A stretch of 64,000 bases of DNA from Planctomycetota bacterium (lineage in GTDB: Bacteria; Planctomycetota; UBA1135; GCA-002686595): NCBI GenBank assembly GCA_016714045.1, contig JADJNY010000001.1, positions 62,001-126,000 of the forward strand. Direction: 5' to 3'. The position numbers were made by a program, and so were the translations under genes. Shown here piece after piece: positions 27,171 to 34,808 of this stretch (positions within the stretch are counted from its first letter, which is position 1; the number at the start of each line of letters is the position of its first letter). The notes below the pieces were generated by a model. The model did not search any database, was not told the DNA's origin, and was given only the letters and a program-made list of their open reading frames with translations.

Positions 27171-27278
27171 ATGGCGATGCCGAGACGAACGAAGGTGTTG
27201 TTGGTTGCGTTTGCGATCGTCGTCGTGGCGGATGTGTTGTTCGTCGCGGGGTTGTTTCGGGGGTGTGGGAGGGCGTGA
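27171..27278 (+). CDS. Possible 35-residue hydrophobic small protein
   Basis: A short ORF starts 29 bases after the preceding gene. It has a basic start (MAMPRRTK), one strong hydrophobic helix (VLLVAFAIVVVADVLFVAGL) and the end FRGCGRA. GAGGAC six bases upstream may serve as ribosome site. Codon use is TTG/GTT/TTT-rich, unlike the surrounding genes. It could be a real small membrane protein or chance; no family is recognised. Confidence 0.3.
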   Translation: MAMPRRTKVLLVAFAIVVVADVLFVAGLFRGCGRA

Positions 27279-27383
27279 GTGGCGCGGGTGGCGGTCGCGC
27301 GGGCTTCCGCGTGGATGGAGGGGCTTCGTGCGGCTTGCGTCCGGTGGGGGGCGTGGCTGCGGACCGAGCGGGGGGGGTCCGGT

Positions 27384-27429
27384 CCGGGTACATGGGTAAC
27401 AGAAGTGACCGGGCACATGGGTGACACTT
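27384..27429 (+). repeat. Left inverted end of the IS
   Basis: Two tandem sub-repeats, CCGGGTACATGGGTAACA and CCGGGCACATGGGTGACA, separated by GAAGTGA. Confidence 0.75.
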
Positions 27430-27468
27430 CCAGGTGACGCGGGTCGCGGCGCCGTGTCTCGTGCCCGG

Positions 27469-28635
27469 ATGCCTTGGCACGAGACCCAGCCTGTGAACGA
27501 GCGGTTGAAGTTCGTCGCGGCCGCCCAGAGCGGCCGTCATTCCATGACCGAGTTGTGCGCGAGCTACGGGATCAGCCGGAAGACCGGCTACAAGATCCTG
27601 AGTCGCTACGAGCGCGACGGTCCTGACGCGCTTCGCGATCAGTCGCGGGCTCCGCGCACGCATCCGAACCAGACGTCGGCGGAGCTCGAGGCCGCGATCT
27701 TGCGCGTGCGTAAGGCGCACCCGACGTGGGGCTCGAAGAAGATCCTGGCGATCCTCGCTCGCGACAGCGCGCACGAGGAGCTGCCCGCGCGCAGCACGGT
27801 GGACGCGATCCTGACCCGCGCTGGTGTCGTTTGTCCTCGACGCGGTCGTGTGCGACGTCAGCCGAGCTCCGCGCCCACCGTGGTGGCCGCAGCGGCCAAT
27901 GACGTGTGGTCGATCGACTACAAGGGCTGGTTTCGTGTCGGCGACGGCACGCGCTGCGATCCGCTGACGGTGAACGACTCCTTCAGTCGAGTGTCGTTGG
28001 AGTGCCGCGCGCTGGTGTCGCCGAAGCTCGAGGACGTGCGTCACCGGCTCGAGGCTGTCTTCTGGCGCGTCGGACTCCCGCGCTTCATGCTCAGCGACAA
28101 CGGCCCGCCTTTCGGCTCGAACGGGCTGGGAAAGCTGTCTCGCTTGGGCGTGTGGCTCATGCGCCTGGGCGTGCAGCCGGTGTTGATCGAGCCAGGCCGT
28201 CCGGACCAAAACGGACGCCACGAGCGCTTCCACGAGACGCTGAAGGCCGAAACCGCAATGCCGCCGCGCGCGTCGATCCGCGCGCAGCAAGACGCCTTCG
28301 CTCGCTTCCAGAAGCACTACAACGAAGAGCGTCCGCACGAGGCGCTTGGCATGCGCGTGCCTGCGCAGCTGTACACGCCTTCGCCGAGACCGATGACGCG
28401 TCACCTGCCGGACCACGAGTATGCGTCGAGCTTCGAGACGCGTCGGATTCGTCGCGACGGCACGATGAAGTGGGCTGGCGGCTACGTGTTCGTCGGCGAA
28501 GCGTTCGCGAACGAGTGTGTCGGCGTCGAGCAGACCGAAGAGGGACGGTGGCGCGTCCACTTGGGACCGATGCGGCTCGGTGTGCTCCACGAGCGCTCGC
28601 GAACACTCTTGCCGATCACGGCAAGCGGCGATTGA
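27469..28635 (+). CDS. IS481-family DDE transposase
   Basis: The protein has 388 residues from ATG 27469. An N-terminal helix-turn-helix (NERLKFVAAAQSG..SMTELCASYGISRKTGYKIL, residues 10-45) is followed by a second HTH-like region (HPTWGSKKILAIL). The rve-type catalytic core has D150 (WSIDYKGWF), D210 (MLSDNGPPF) and E252 (NGRHERFHETLK). This order and the NG..ER.H.TLK motif fit the IS481 group of integrase-like transposases. The reading frame is intact and all three acidic residues are present, so it may be active. GTG 27421 also opens the frame but lies inside the inverted end. Confidence 0.93.
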   Translation: MPWHETQPVNERLKFVAAAQSGRHSMTELCASYGISRKTGYKILSRYERDGPDALRDQSRAPRTHPNQTSAELEAAILRVRKAHPTWGSKKILAILARDSAHEELPARSTVDAILTRAGVVCPRRGRVRRQPSSAPTVVAAAANDVWSIDYKGWFRVGDGTRCDPLTVNDSFSRVSLECRALVSPKLEDVRHRLEAVFWRVGLPRFMLSDNGPPFGSNGLGKLSRLGVWLMRLGVQPVLIEPGRPDQNGRHERFHETLKAETAMPPRASIRAQQDAFARFQKHYNEERPHEALGMRVPAQLYTPSPRPMTRHLPDHEYASSFETRRIRRDGTMKWAGGYVFVGEAFANECVGVEQTEEGRWRVHLGPMRLGVLHERSRTLLPITASGD

Positions 28636-28640
28636 GCGAC

Positions 28641-28658
28641 TGTCACCCATGTGCCCGG
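28641..28658 (-). repeat. Inner single copy of the IS end motif
   Basis: TGTCACCCATGTGCCCGG lies 5 bases after the transposase stop, in the orientation of the right end. Confidence 0.7.
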
Positions 28659-28844
28659 ACACGGATCAAGCGATGAGCTCCGACAGCTCGTCGATCGCGC
28701 GAGGGAGAGCCTCCCCGGATGCCGTGCGCGCGCGCCCCCCATGGGGGGACCTCCGGGCCTGCGGCCCTTCGGGGCAGCTGCCGCAGGATCGACACGTCGA
28801 TCCCGCCCGAGGGCAGGGGGCTCCGCCCCCTCGTACCCCCGAAA

Positions 28845-28890
28845 AAGTGTCACCCATGTGCCCGGTCATGACTGTTACCCATGTGCCCGG
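28845..28890 (-). repeat. Right inverted end of the IS
   Basis: Reverse complement of the left end, with the same tandem arrangement; the spacer reads TCATGAC instead of GAAGTGAC in the region between sub-repeats. Confidence 0.75.
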
Positions 28891-28941
28891 TTGCACAGGG
28901 GACAGGTGTCGGTCGGGGCGGTGCTGCCAGGTGAGACGACG

Positions 28942-29117
28942 CGGGGGAAGGGGCGCAACGGAGCACACGCGTGTGCTTCGCATCACGGACCCCGCACAAG
29001 CCAGGACCGGAGGACCGGTCCTGGCTTGCACGGGGTTCGATGGGCTCTCAGCATCGAGCGCGGGGCACGGCGAGAATGTGCGCGCGGCGCGAGCACTTCC
29101 GAAAGGAGTAGCTCAGC
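28942..29117 (-). repeat. Structured dispersed element, copy 2 (inverted)
   Basis: Reverse-complement copy of 23406-23582; positions sum to 52524 for the ungapped 119-base part. The long hairpin is at 28989-29036 and the palindrome CACACGCGTGTG at 28964-28975. As with copy 1, it starts about 40 bases after a stop codon (29158, minus strand) and reads in the same direction as that gene. Confidence 0.75.
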
Positions 29118-29157
29118 TGCGAGCGAGGGGCGTGCGAGAGCTCCTGGTCGGAGTCGA

Positions 29158-29985
29158 TCAGAGCGACGCGATGTACTCGCGTACGCGCTCGACGCGCTCG
29201 CGCTTCATGGCGCGGATCTCGATCGAGAGCGACTCGAGGTCGGGGTAGTTCTGCGACTCGAAGTCGAAGTTCACGCGCCAGCCGCCGCCGTGTGACGCGA
29301 TGAGTTTGCGGAACTCGCCCTTCGCTCCGCCGCCCGTCGGTCGCGCGTCGAGCGTCTCGACGAGCGGTGAGCGCGTGTAGCCACCCTTGTCCCACTGGTC
29401 GGCCATGCATCGCGGGAGCGTCTTGCACAGCTCGTCGGCGAGGTCGGTGAGGCGCGAGTCGTACTCGGTCGCGAGGCGCTCCAGGTTCTGAACGTCGACC
29501 TGCGACAGCGGCTTCTTCTCCGGGTTCAGCGTGCCGCCGTACCAATCGGGTCGATCGCGTCCGTCGGGCCACTCGAGCGTCCAGCTCACGTTCCCCGCGC
29601 GATCCTGCGGCGAATCGTGCACGATTTGGCGGCGGAACTCGGCCGCCACCGTCTCCCAGGGGAGGAGCCGGGCCTGTGCGTCGGGGTCGAGGTGGCGCGG
29701 GTCGAGCAGCGGTTCGATCTCCGCCCAGGACTTGCCGTAGTGCTCTTCCAGGAGCTCGCGCACGGTGCCGCGGCGCACTTCGGGCGCTTCGGCTTCGGTC
29801 GCTACGGCGCGCGCGAGGTCCGCGGGCGCCGCTTCCTCGACGCGCGGCGCGGCTGCGATCGGCGTGTCGGACTCCGGCTGCACGCGCACTCCGTCCTGCG
29901 CCGTCCAGCGACCGAGGAAGTAGAGCGTGCCCGCCGCCGCGAAGACGGCGGGCACGAGGACGAACGAGCGCATCGATGCGTTCAT
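29158..29985 (-). CDS. Membrane-anchored protein of unknown function
   Basis: The protein has 275 residues. An N-terminal helix (SFVLVPAVFAAAGTLYFLG) is followed by an Ala/Glu/Pro linker and a soluble part with a helical segment (TVRELLEEHYGKSWAEIEPL) and a charged C-terminus (IRAMKRERVERVREYIASL). No family is recognised. It starts 7 bases downstream of the small secreted protein gene 29993-30469 and is probably co-transcribed. Its arrangement (small Cys-containing secreted protein, then TM-anchored partner) is mirrored by 32482-34520. Confidence 0.7.
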   Translation of the reverse strand: MNASMRSFVLVPAVFAAAGTLYFLGRWTAQDGVRVQPESDTPIAAAPRVEEAAPADLARAVATEAEAPEVRRGTVRELLEEHYGKSWAEIEPLLDPRHLDPDAQARLLPWETVAAEFRRQIVHDSPQDRAGNVSWTLEWPDGRDRPDWYGGTLNPEKKPLSQVDVQNLERLATEYDSRLTDLADELCKTLPRCMADQWDKGGYTRSPLVETLDARPTGGGAKGEFRKLIASHGGGWRVNFDFESQNYPDLESLSIEIRAMKRERVERVREYIASL

Positions 29986-29992
29986 GATGGGC

Positions 29993-30469
29993 TCACCGGG
30001 GGACGCAGCTCGAGCATGAGAACTGGCCGTGGACCTCTTCGATCGTGTCGGGGTCGACGCAGTCCCCGACGATCTCGAAGAAGTAGGGCGAGCTGCCGCC
30101 GCACGAGAGCGTGATGCCGCCGCGGTAGATCTCGGTGTCCTGGCTGCCCGGGAACTTGATCGGCCCGAACTTCACGTCGCCGATGATCCCAGAGACGTAG
30201 ACGCCGTCGCCGTTCGAAGATTGGTGGTTGCGCAGCACGAGCTCTGGATGACACGGATCCGGCGAGCACGCCGAGCCGTTCCACGAGCACGTGCCGTCGC
30301 GGCCGACCGTGAGCTCCGCCGTCGTGTAGGACATGCAGGTCCCGGTCTGGGTCTCGACGAAGAGCGGCACTTGCGAGGTGTCGTCACACCCCGAGCACGG
30401 GTTCGGGGGCGGACCACCGGAGCCGCCGGTCTGCACGAGGAGCAGAGAAGGGAGAAGGAGAGACTTCAT
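29993..30469 (-). CDS. Small cysteine-rich secreted protein
   Basis: The protein has 158 residues from ATG 30469. A short signal-like N-terminus (MKSLLLPSLLLVQTGGSGG) precedes many cysteines: NPCSGCDD, GTCMSY, GTCSWNGSACSPDPC, LSCGG, GDCVD and the terminal FSCSSC. Paired cysteines suggest disulfide bonding outside the cytoplasm. I recognise no family. The C-terminal C..C resembles the end of the 32482-32928 protein (LECGLCP). It is first in a two-gene minus-strand unit and diverges from the FG-GAP lipoprotein gene. Confidence 0.7.
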   Translation of the reverse strand: MKSLLLPSLLLVQTGGSGGPPPNPCSGCDDTSQVPLFVETQTGTCMSYTTAELTVGRDGTCSWNGSACSPDPCHPELVLRNHQSSNGDGVYVSGIIGDVKFGPIKFPGSQDTEIYRGGITLSCGGSSPYFFEIVGDCVDPDTIEEVHGQFSCSSCVPR

Positions 30470-30763
30470 GGTCGGGACGCGCTCCAACGAGCGCGGAGGA
30501 TGGGATGTGGGCGGACAGGGGACCTTCCGCCGGACACGCGGTCCGCCGCCAGGCCGGGGAGAGAGCGTGCTCGAAGGCGAGAACGCGTGGCGTGGAGTGG
30601 GGGCCCGCCGGCCGCCCAGACGGGAACGGGGCCCTGCCGACGGGCATCCGGACTTTCCCGGAGGACCGGTGCAGGAAGCTCAGGAGGATCGAGGCGGTTG
30701 CCGCGCGTGCGGCGACGCACGCGCTGTGGTGGTCGCTCCCGTCGTCGCGGCGTGCGCATCCGC

Positions 30764-30769
30764 TACACT
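30764..30769 (+). promoter_or_regulatory. Putative -10 (TACACT) for the FG-GAP lipoprotein gene
   Basis: CCGCTACACTCG ends 10 bases before GTG 30780, predicting a near-leaderless transcript. The region 30488-30763 between the divergent genes shows nothing else recognisable. Confidence 0.45.
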
Positions 30770-30779
30770 CGCCCGCCAC

Positions 30780-32111
30780 GTGATCCGTGAACGAAGGCAA
30801 TTCGCCCTGCGCTGGATGCTCGGCGTGTTGGCCGGCGCCGCGCTCGGCTGCGCCCAGAGCGTTCCCAGGCCGGTCGAGACGACGGAAGGACTCCCCGTGC
30901 TCGACGCCGGCGCGCGCCTGCTCGCCGTCCTCGCGGGCAGCGCGGACGAGCACCTCGGCATCGCGCTCGCGTCCGCGGGCGATCTCGACGGCGACCAGCG
31001 CGCCGACCTCGTGCTCGGCACGCTGCGCGACGCGCGACCGGGCGGCGACGGACCGGCGCGCGTGCACGCGTACTCGCTCGCGAAGCGCAGCGCGCTCTAC
31101 ACGCTCGAAGGGCGCGATCCGGTCGGCGCGGACGCCTTCGGTGAACGCTTGGTCGTCGTCGGCGACGTCGACGGCGACAAGACGTACGACGTCGCGATCG
31201 GCGCGTGGCGCGCCGAGGAAGGCCGCGGCGTGCTCGACGTGCGCTCGGGTCGCGACGGACGTCTGATCACGCGCGTGCACGGCCTGCCGCCGTGGGAAGA
31301 AGCGTTCGGCGCCGCGCCCTCGGCCGTGGGGGACGTCGACGGCGACGGAACGCTCGACGTCGCGGTCAGCGTGAACCGCTCGATCACGAAGGTGTTCGGC
31401 GCGAAGGACGGGCGCGAGCTCGCGCAGTTCGCCGGCACGCCGATCTCGCTCTCGGGCGACCTCGACGGCGACGGCAAACACGAGCTGCTCGTGTTCGACG
31501 GGCCGCCGCGCGACGAAGCGATGCTGTGGACGAGCGCCGTGCGTACGGCGCGCGTCGTGTCGACGGCGAAGCACGCGGACCTCCTGCACCTCGACGGCGG
31601 CGCGGACCTCGCGCGCCTCGAGGCGCACGGGAGCGCGGGCGACCTCGATCGCGACGGCTTCGTTGATTGGATCGTTGCGGGCCGTCCGAACGACACGGGC
31701 GAGGACGACCGCGTGCCGGGCCAGCGCGAACGGCGCGTGCGCGTGCTGTCGGGCAAGACGGGCCGCGAGATCCTCGGCTTCAGCGTGGCGCTCCCGCAGC
31801 GCGGTCGCATCCATCTCGCGCTCGGCGTGGGGGACCTCGACGGCGACGGCGCGGGTGAGGTGCTCGTCGCGGGCCACGTCGAGGAGGGCACGCCCGCGGC
31901 GTTCGTCGAGCTCCGCTCGTTCCCCGACGGGAAGCTCGCGCACCGGTTCACCAGCGCGAACTGGAGCTTCGGCACCGCGGCGACCGCGTTGCCCGATCAA
32001 GACGGCGACGGCGTCGCGGAGCTCGTGCTCGGCGAGTACGAGAGCGCGGCAGAGGAACGTTGCGCGGGTCGCGTATACGTGATCGGGTTCGCGAAGAAAG
32101 CGCGGCCCTGA
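30780..32111 (+). CDS. FG-GAP/integrin-alpha-like repeat lipoprotein
   Basis: The protein has 443 residues. From GTG 30780 the N-terminus is basic (MIRERRQFALRW) followed by MLGVLAGAALGC, a good lipobox with Cys at residue 24. ATG 30816 would remove the positive n-region and is less likely. At least six FG-GAP-type repeats follow, with DxDxDG calcium loops: GDLDGDQRADLVLG, GDVDGDKTYDVAIG, GDVDGDGTLDVAVS, GDLDGDGKHELLV, GDLDRDGFVDWIVA, GDLDGDGAGEVLVA and DQDGDGVAELVLG. These fold into a seven-bladed propeller. It is likely a surface-exposed calcium-binding lipoprotein; the partner is unknown. Confidence 0.87.
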   Translation: MIRERRQFALRWMLGVLAGAALGCAQSVPRPVETTEGLPVLDAGARLLAVLAGSADEHLGIALASAGDLDGDQRADLVLGTLRDARPGGDGPARVHAYSLAKRSALYTLEGRDPVGADAFGERLVVVGDVDGDKTYDVAIGAWRAEEGRGVLDVRSGRDGRLITRVHGLPPWEEAFGAAPSAVGDVDGDGTLDVAVSVNRSITKVFGAKDGRELAQFAGTPISLSGDLDGDGKHELLVFDGPPRDEAMLWTSAVRTARVVSTAKHADLLHLDGGADLARLEAHGSAGDLDRDGFVDWIVAGRPNDTGEDDRVPGQRERRVRVLSGKTGREILGFSVALPQRGRIHLALGVGDLDGDGAGEVLVAGHVEEGTPAAFVELRSFPDGKLAHRFTSANWSFGTAATALPDQDGDGVAELVLGEYESAAEERCAGRVYVIGFAKKARP

Positions 32112-32481
32112 ACGCGGTGGAGCGCAACGGGGCATGGACCGTTGCCGTGTTCGCGACATCCCACGTCATGATCGGCTGGGTCGTCGTGTGGTGAGCGCGC
32201 GCACGGGATCCGCGGCGACGACCTGACCCTCGAATCCAGGGCAGCTCCGTGAGCGGAGCGCTCCGTCGGCGCTCCGCCGAGGCGTGGCGCCACGCTCTCC
32301 GTCCCAAGCTCCCCGACCGCCTGCGGGATGTGGGATTTCCGAAACCGGCGACGAGGCGCGCGGGGAGTTTCGGGGACTCGATCCGCTTCGCGGCATCGAC
32401 CGCACCCGCGGGCGACCGCGAGGAGCCTCGAGCACCGGCGACGGAGCAACCCGTCGCTGCGACTTCAAGGAGACCCTCCAC
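32112..32481. other. 370-base intergenic region
   Basis: No gene is supported. It contains nested palindromes around 32254-32282 (CGGAGCGCTCCG and CGGCGCTCCGCCG) that may terminate the upstream gene, and the ribosome site AAGGAGA before ATG 32482. Confidence 0.5.
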
Positions 32482-32928
32482 ATGCGAACCCGCATCCTGA
32501 CTGCTCTCTGTTCTCTCGTCCTCGCGCTCTCCGTCGGGGCGGAGGAGGATGGCCCCGCCGGCGCCTTCCACGTCGCCTGTGGGGCCGCCTCGCCGCCGCA
32601 AGCGGTCGCGGTCGGCACGTCCGTCCAGCTCGGGAGCTTCCCGGGGGTGGCCGCTGCCATGGCCGCGGCGGCGAATCCTGCGTTCAGGAACCAGCTGCGT
32701 GAGAAGCTCGCGCAGACCGTGCTCGCGTACTCGACCTGCGCCTTGTGCCCGCCCGGGTCCACGGCACCGAAGTGCAGCGGGATCTACCGCGCCATCGACG
32801 CCGTGCCGGCCGATCTGTCGTACGCCATCGTCGGCAACGCCGACGGCACGTTCAGCGTCGAGGTCCTGGTGGTGGGGCCGTTCTCGTATTCCCTGGAATG
32901 CGGGCTCTGCCCGACGGGCGGCGCGTGA
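32482..32928 (+). CDS. Small secreted protein of unknown function
   Basis: The protein has 148 residues. A signal peptide (MRTRILTALCSLVLALSVGA) starts at ATG 32482, preceded by AAGGAGA. The mature part has five Cys (HVACG, TCALCPPG, PKCSG and the terminal ECGLCP) and an Ala-rich helix (PGVAAAMAAAANPAFRNQLR). No family is recognised. It overlaps the next gene by GTGA, so both are probably translated together. Confidence 0.7.
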   Translation: MRTRILTALCSLVLALSVGAEEDGPAGAFHVACGAASPPQAVAVGTSVQLGSFPGVAAAMAAAANPAFRNQLREKLAQTVLAYSTCALCPPGSTAPKCSGIYRAIDAVPADLSYAIVGNADGTFSVEVLVVGPFSYSLECGLCPTGGA

Positions 32929-34520
32929 GCGGTCACGACGATCGTCCGAGGCAGCGCGAGAACGACCGCCCCGCGCGGACGTTCGTCGACTGGGCGGCGG
33001 CGGCGACCTTCGTCGTCGCCGCCGTCCTCGCGCTCGTTCTCGCGTGGAACGCTCGCCCGGCGCAGCCAGCCTTCGCTTCCTCGTCCGCGCGCAAGTCGAT
33101 CGCGCCGGCGGCTGAGCCCGCGTCTGTCGCGTTCGCCATGGAAGCCGCGCGCGCTCCCGAGCGCGCCAGCGCGGCAAACGCCGCGAAGGACGACGACCGC
33201 GTGCGCATCGTCGTGCGCGACGACGCCGGGCGGGACGTGCTCGGCGTCGGGCTCGAAATCCGCGCGCACGGCGCGGCGACGTGGAGTCCGGGTGAATTCG
33301 AGCTCGACGAGCACGACTCCGTGTTGCGCGTCCCCGCGCGGCTTTTCGAGTCGCACCGCGTGCGCATCGGCGCACCATGGCACGTCTGGAACGAATTCGA
33401 TCCCGCGCTCGTCGGCTCCGTGTGCGAGCTCGAGCGCGCGGGTGCGATCCGCGCCGCCGTGCTCGACCCCGATCCGGCGCGCGGCGCGCGGTGGAGGATC
33501 GTCGGGCCCTCCGGCGAGGAACACGACCGCGCCGCGGAGGCGACGGCGGCCTTGTTCGACCGCCTGCGGCTCGGCGTGCACCAGGTCGAGCTGTCGGTCG
33601 TCGATGCCGGCGTCGTCGAGAGCTTCGAGGTCGTCGTGGAGCCCGGGCGCACGCAGAGCGTGTTCGCGTCGCTCCCAAACACGGGCGACGCGCGCCTGGG
33701 CGCCCTCGTGCTCACGCTCTCAGGGCGCGAGCTGCCGGATCTCGCGCGCTCGTTCCCGCTCGTCGCGCACGTGGAGGCGGACGCCGGGGCTTCGGCGATC
33801 GACGAGCTGTCGGATCGTCTGCATCACACCGTGCTCGACGTCTTCGGCAGCACGTGGTCGACGCGCTTCGACTCGCTCCAGCCTGGGCTCCGCTCCGTGC
33901 TGCTCGAGCCGCTCGGGATCCGACGCTCGTTCGAGCTCCGCCCCGGCGCGACCGCGACGCTCCGGATCGAGCTCGACGACCTGGCGTGGACGGCCGTGAC
34001 GTTTCATCAGTCGACGACGGGCACCGCGTTCGTCCCGCAGGCCGTGTCCGCGTCCCTCGTCGCAAACGACCTGAGCACGACGGTCGCGCCCTGGCTCGCG
34101 AGCGACGGATCGCTCGCGCATGTCTTCTGCACGGCGCCGGGGGAGCTCGTCGTCGCGGGGCGCGACGAGGCCTGGGCCGCGGCGCCGACGCGCGTGCAGG
34201 TCGGTCCCGGCTGGAACGCGGCCGTCGTCGAGGCCGTGCCCGTCGGCCGTGTCACGGTGCAGCTCGACCCCGGGCGCTTCGAAGTCCCGGAGGGATACTG
34301 GGGCCAGATCGTGGCGTTGCGCGCGGACGGGAGCTCCGCCGTGCTCGGCAGTCGGCTACGACTCGGGCCTGAGCTCTCCGCGCGCGCGCTCGAGCTGGTC
34401 GTCCCCGCGAACGAGCCGGTCGAGGTTCGCACGCCGGCGGTCCTCGGGCGCGAGGCACAACGGCTGCACGTCGTCGTCCCGTCCGGCCAGCAGGTCGAGC
34501 GCCGCGTGCCCGCGCTTTGA
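32925..34520 (+). CDS. Single-pass membrane protein with beta-rich extracytoplasmic part
   Basis: The protein has 531 residues. GTG 32925 overlaps the previous stop (GTGA), indicating coupling; an upstream ATG at 32898 is possible. A charged N-terminus (HDDRPRQRENDRPARTF) precedes a helix (VDWAAAATFVVAAVLALVLA), then an Ala-rich linker and ~450 residues of beta-rich sequence. The first part (RVRIVVRDDAGRDVLGVGLE) has carboxypeptidase-regulatory-like character. No catalytic motif and no named family. The pairing with a small Cys protein parallels 29158-30469. Confidence 0.72.
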   Translation: MSGHDDRPRQRENDRPARTFVDWAAAATFVVAAVLALVLAWNARPAQPAFASSSARKSIAPAAEPASVAFAMEAARAPERASAANAAKDDDRVRIVVRDDAGRDVLGVGLEIRAHGAATWSPGEFELDEHDSVLRVPARLFESHRVRIGAPWHVWNEFDPALVGSVCELERAGAIRAAVLDPDPARGARWRIVGPSGEEHDRAAEATAALFDRLRLGVHQVELSVVDAGVVESFEVVVEPGRTQSVFASLPNTGDARLGALVLTLSGRELPDLARSFPLVAHVEADAGASAIDELSDRLHHTVLDVFGSTWSTRFDSLQPGLRSVLLEPLGIRRSFELRPGATATLRIELDDLAWTAVTFHQSTTGTAFVPQAVSASLVANDLSTTVAPWLASDGSLAHVFCTAPGELVVAGRDEAWAAAPTRVQVGPGWNAAVVEAVPVGRVTVQLDPGRFEVPEGYWGQIVALRADGSSAVLGSRLRLGPELSARALELVVPANEPVEVRTPAVLGREAQRLHVVVPSGQQVERRVPAL

Positions 34521-34527
34521 ACCCGTC

Positions 34528-34558
34528 GGCGCTCCCGCGCGACGTGCGCGGGGGCGCC
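34528..34558 (+). terminator. Hairpin downstream of the 34520 gene
   Basis: A 13-bp stem (GGCGCTCCCGCGC with GCGCGGGGGCGCC, one G-T pair) with loop GACGT starts 7 bases after the stop. There is no clear T-run. Confidence 0.5.
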
Positions 34559-34795
34559 GGCCGCCCATGGACTCGAGCGCGGGGCATCGAGAAGGGAATT
34601 CCCGGTCGGATCGCGCGCATGAGAGCCCCCTCGGCCGGAGCGTTGCTTCGGCCGAGCGGCGTCTTCCGCCGATCCGTGCTGCGACGGTCGGAGGAAGCAG
34701 AGCCCCGAGGCGTCCGAAGGCTCCAGGGCTCGAGGTCTTCGGGCCTCGACCGCCCGCTGCGCACGGCCTGCATGGCGCTCCCTCGGCCCTTCCTC

Positions 34796-34801
34796 TATTA
34801 A
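34796..34801 (+). promoter_or_regulatory. Putative -10 (TATTAA) of the 34809 operon
   Basis: CTCTATTAATGACC is an AT-rich island in GC-rich DNA, 7 bases before ATG 34809, predicting a leaderless transcript at the head of the MoxR-ABC gene block. Confidence 0.45.
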
Positions 34802-34808
34802 TGACCGC

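Larger units (their letters stand above)
27384..28890. mobile_element. IS481-like insertion sequence
   Basis: A single DDE transposase gene (27469-28635) lies between 46-base inverted ends at 27384-27429 and 28845-28890, which differ at only about four positions. Each end holds two tandem copies of a motif related to TGTYACCCATGTGCCCGG; a fifth copy follows the transposase stop at 28641-28658. The segment 28659-28844 is non-coding and rich in hairpins (for example CCCCCCATGGGGGG and AGGGGGCTCCGCCCCCT). No clear target-site duplication is visible. The element could also end at the inner copy, with the distal part being an older end. Confidence 0.8.
28636..29157. other. 522-base non-coding stretch: IS right part and structured repeat
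   Basis: It contains the inner end motif (28641-28658), a hairpin-rich segment (28659-28844), the right inverted end (28845-28890) and structured repeat copy 2 (28942-29117). No gene is supported. Confidence 0.65.

Noticed and set aside
28659..28844. A second gene in the right part of the IS
   Set aside because: Frames there are short, hairpin-rich and without homology or ribosome sites.
23406..29117. Structured repeats as integron attC sites
   Set aside because: Position after stop codons and the hairpin shape suggested it, but the RYYYAAC and GTTRRRY core sites are absent, the copies are in opposite orientation and no integron integrase is seen.
23406..29117. The inverted structured repeats as true ends of one composite transposon
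   Set aside because: The IS has its own inverted ends. The repeats are not at its borders, and each copy is tied to a neighbouring stop codon. This remains possible but is not favoured.
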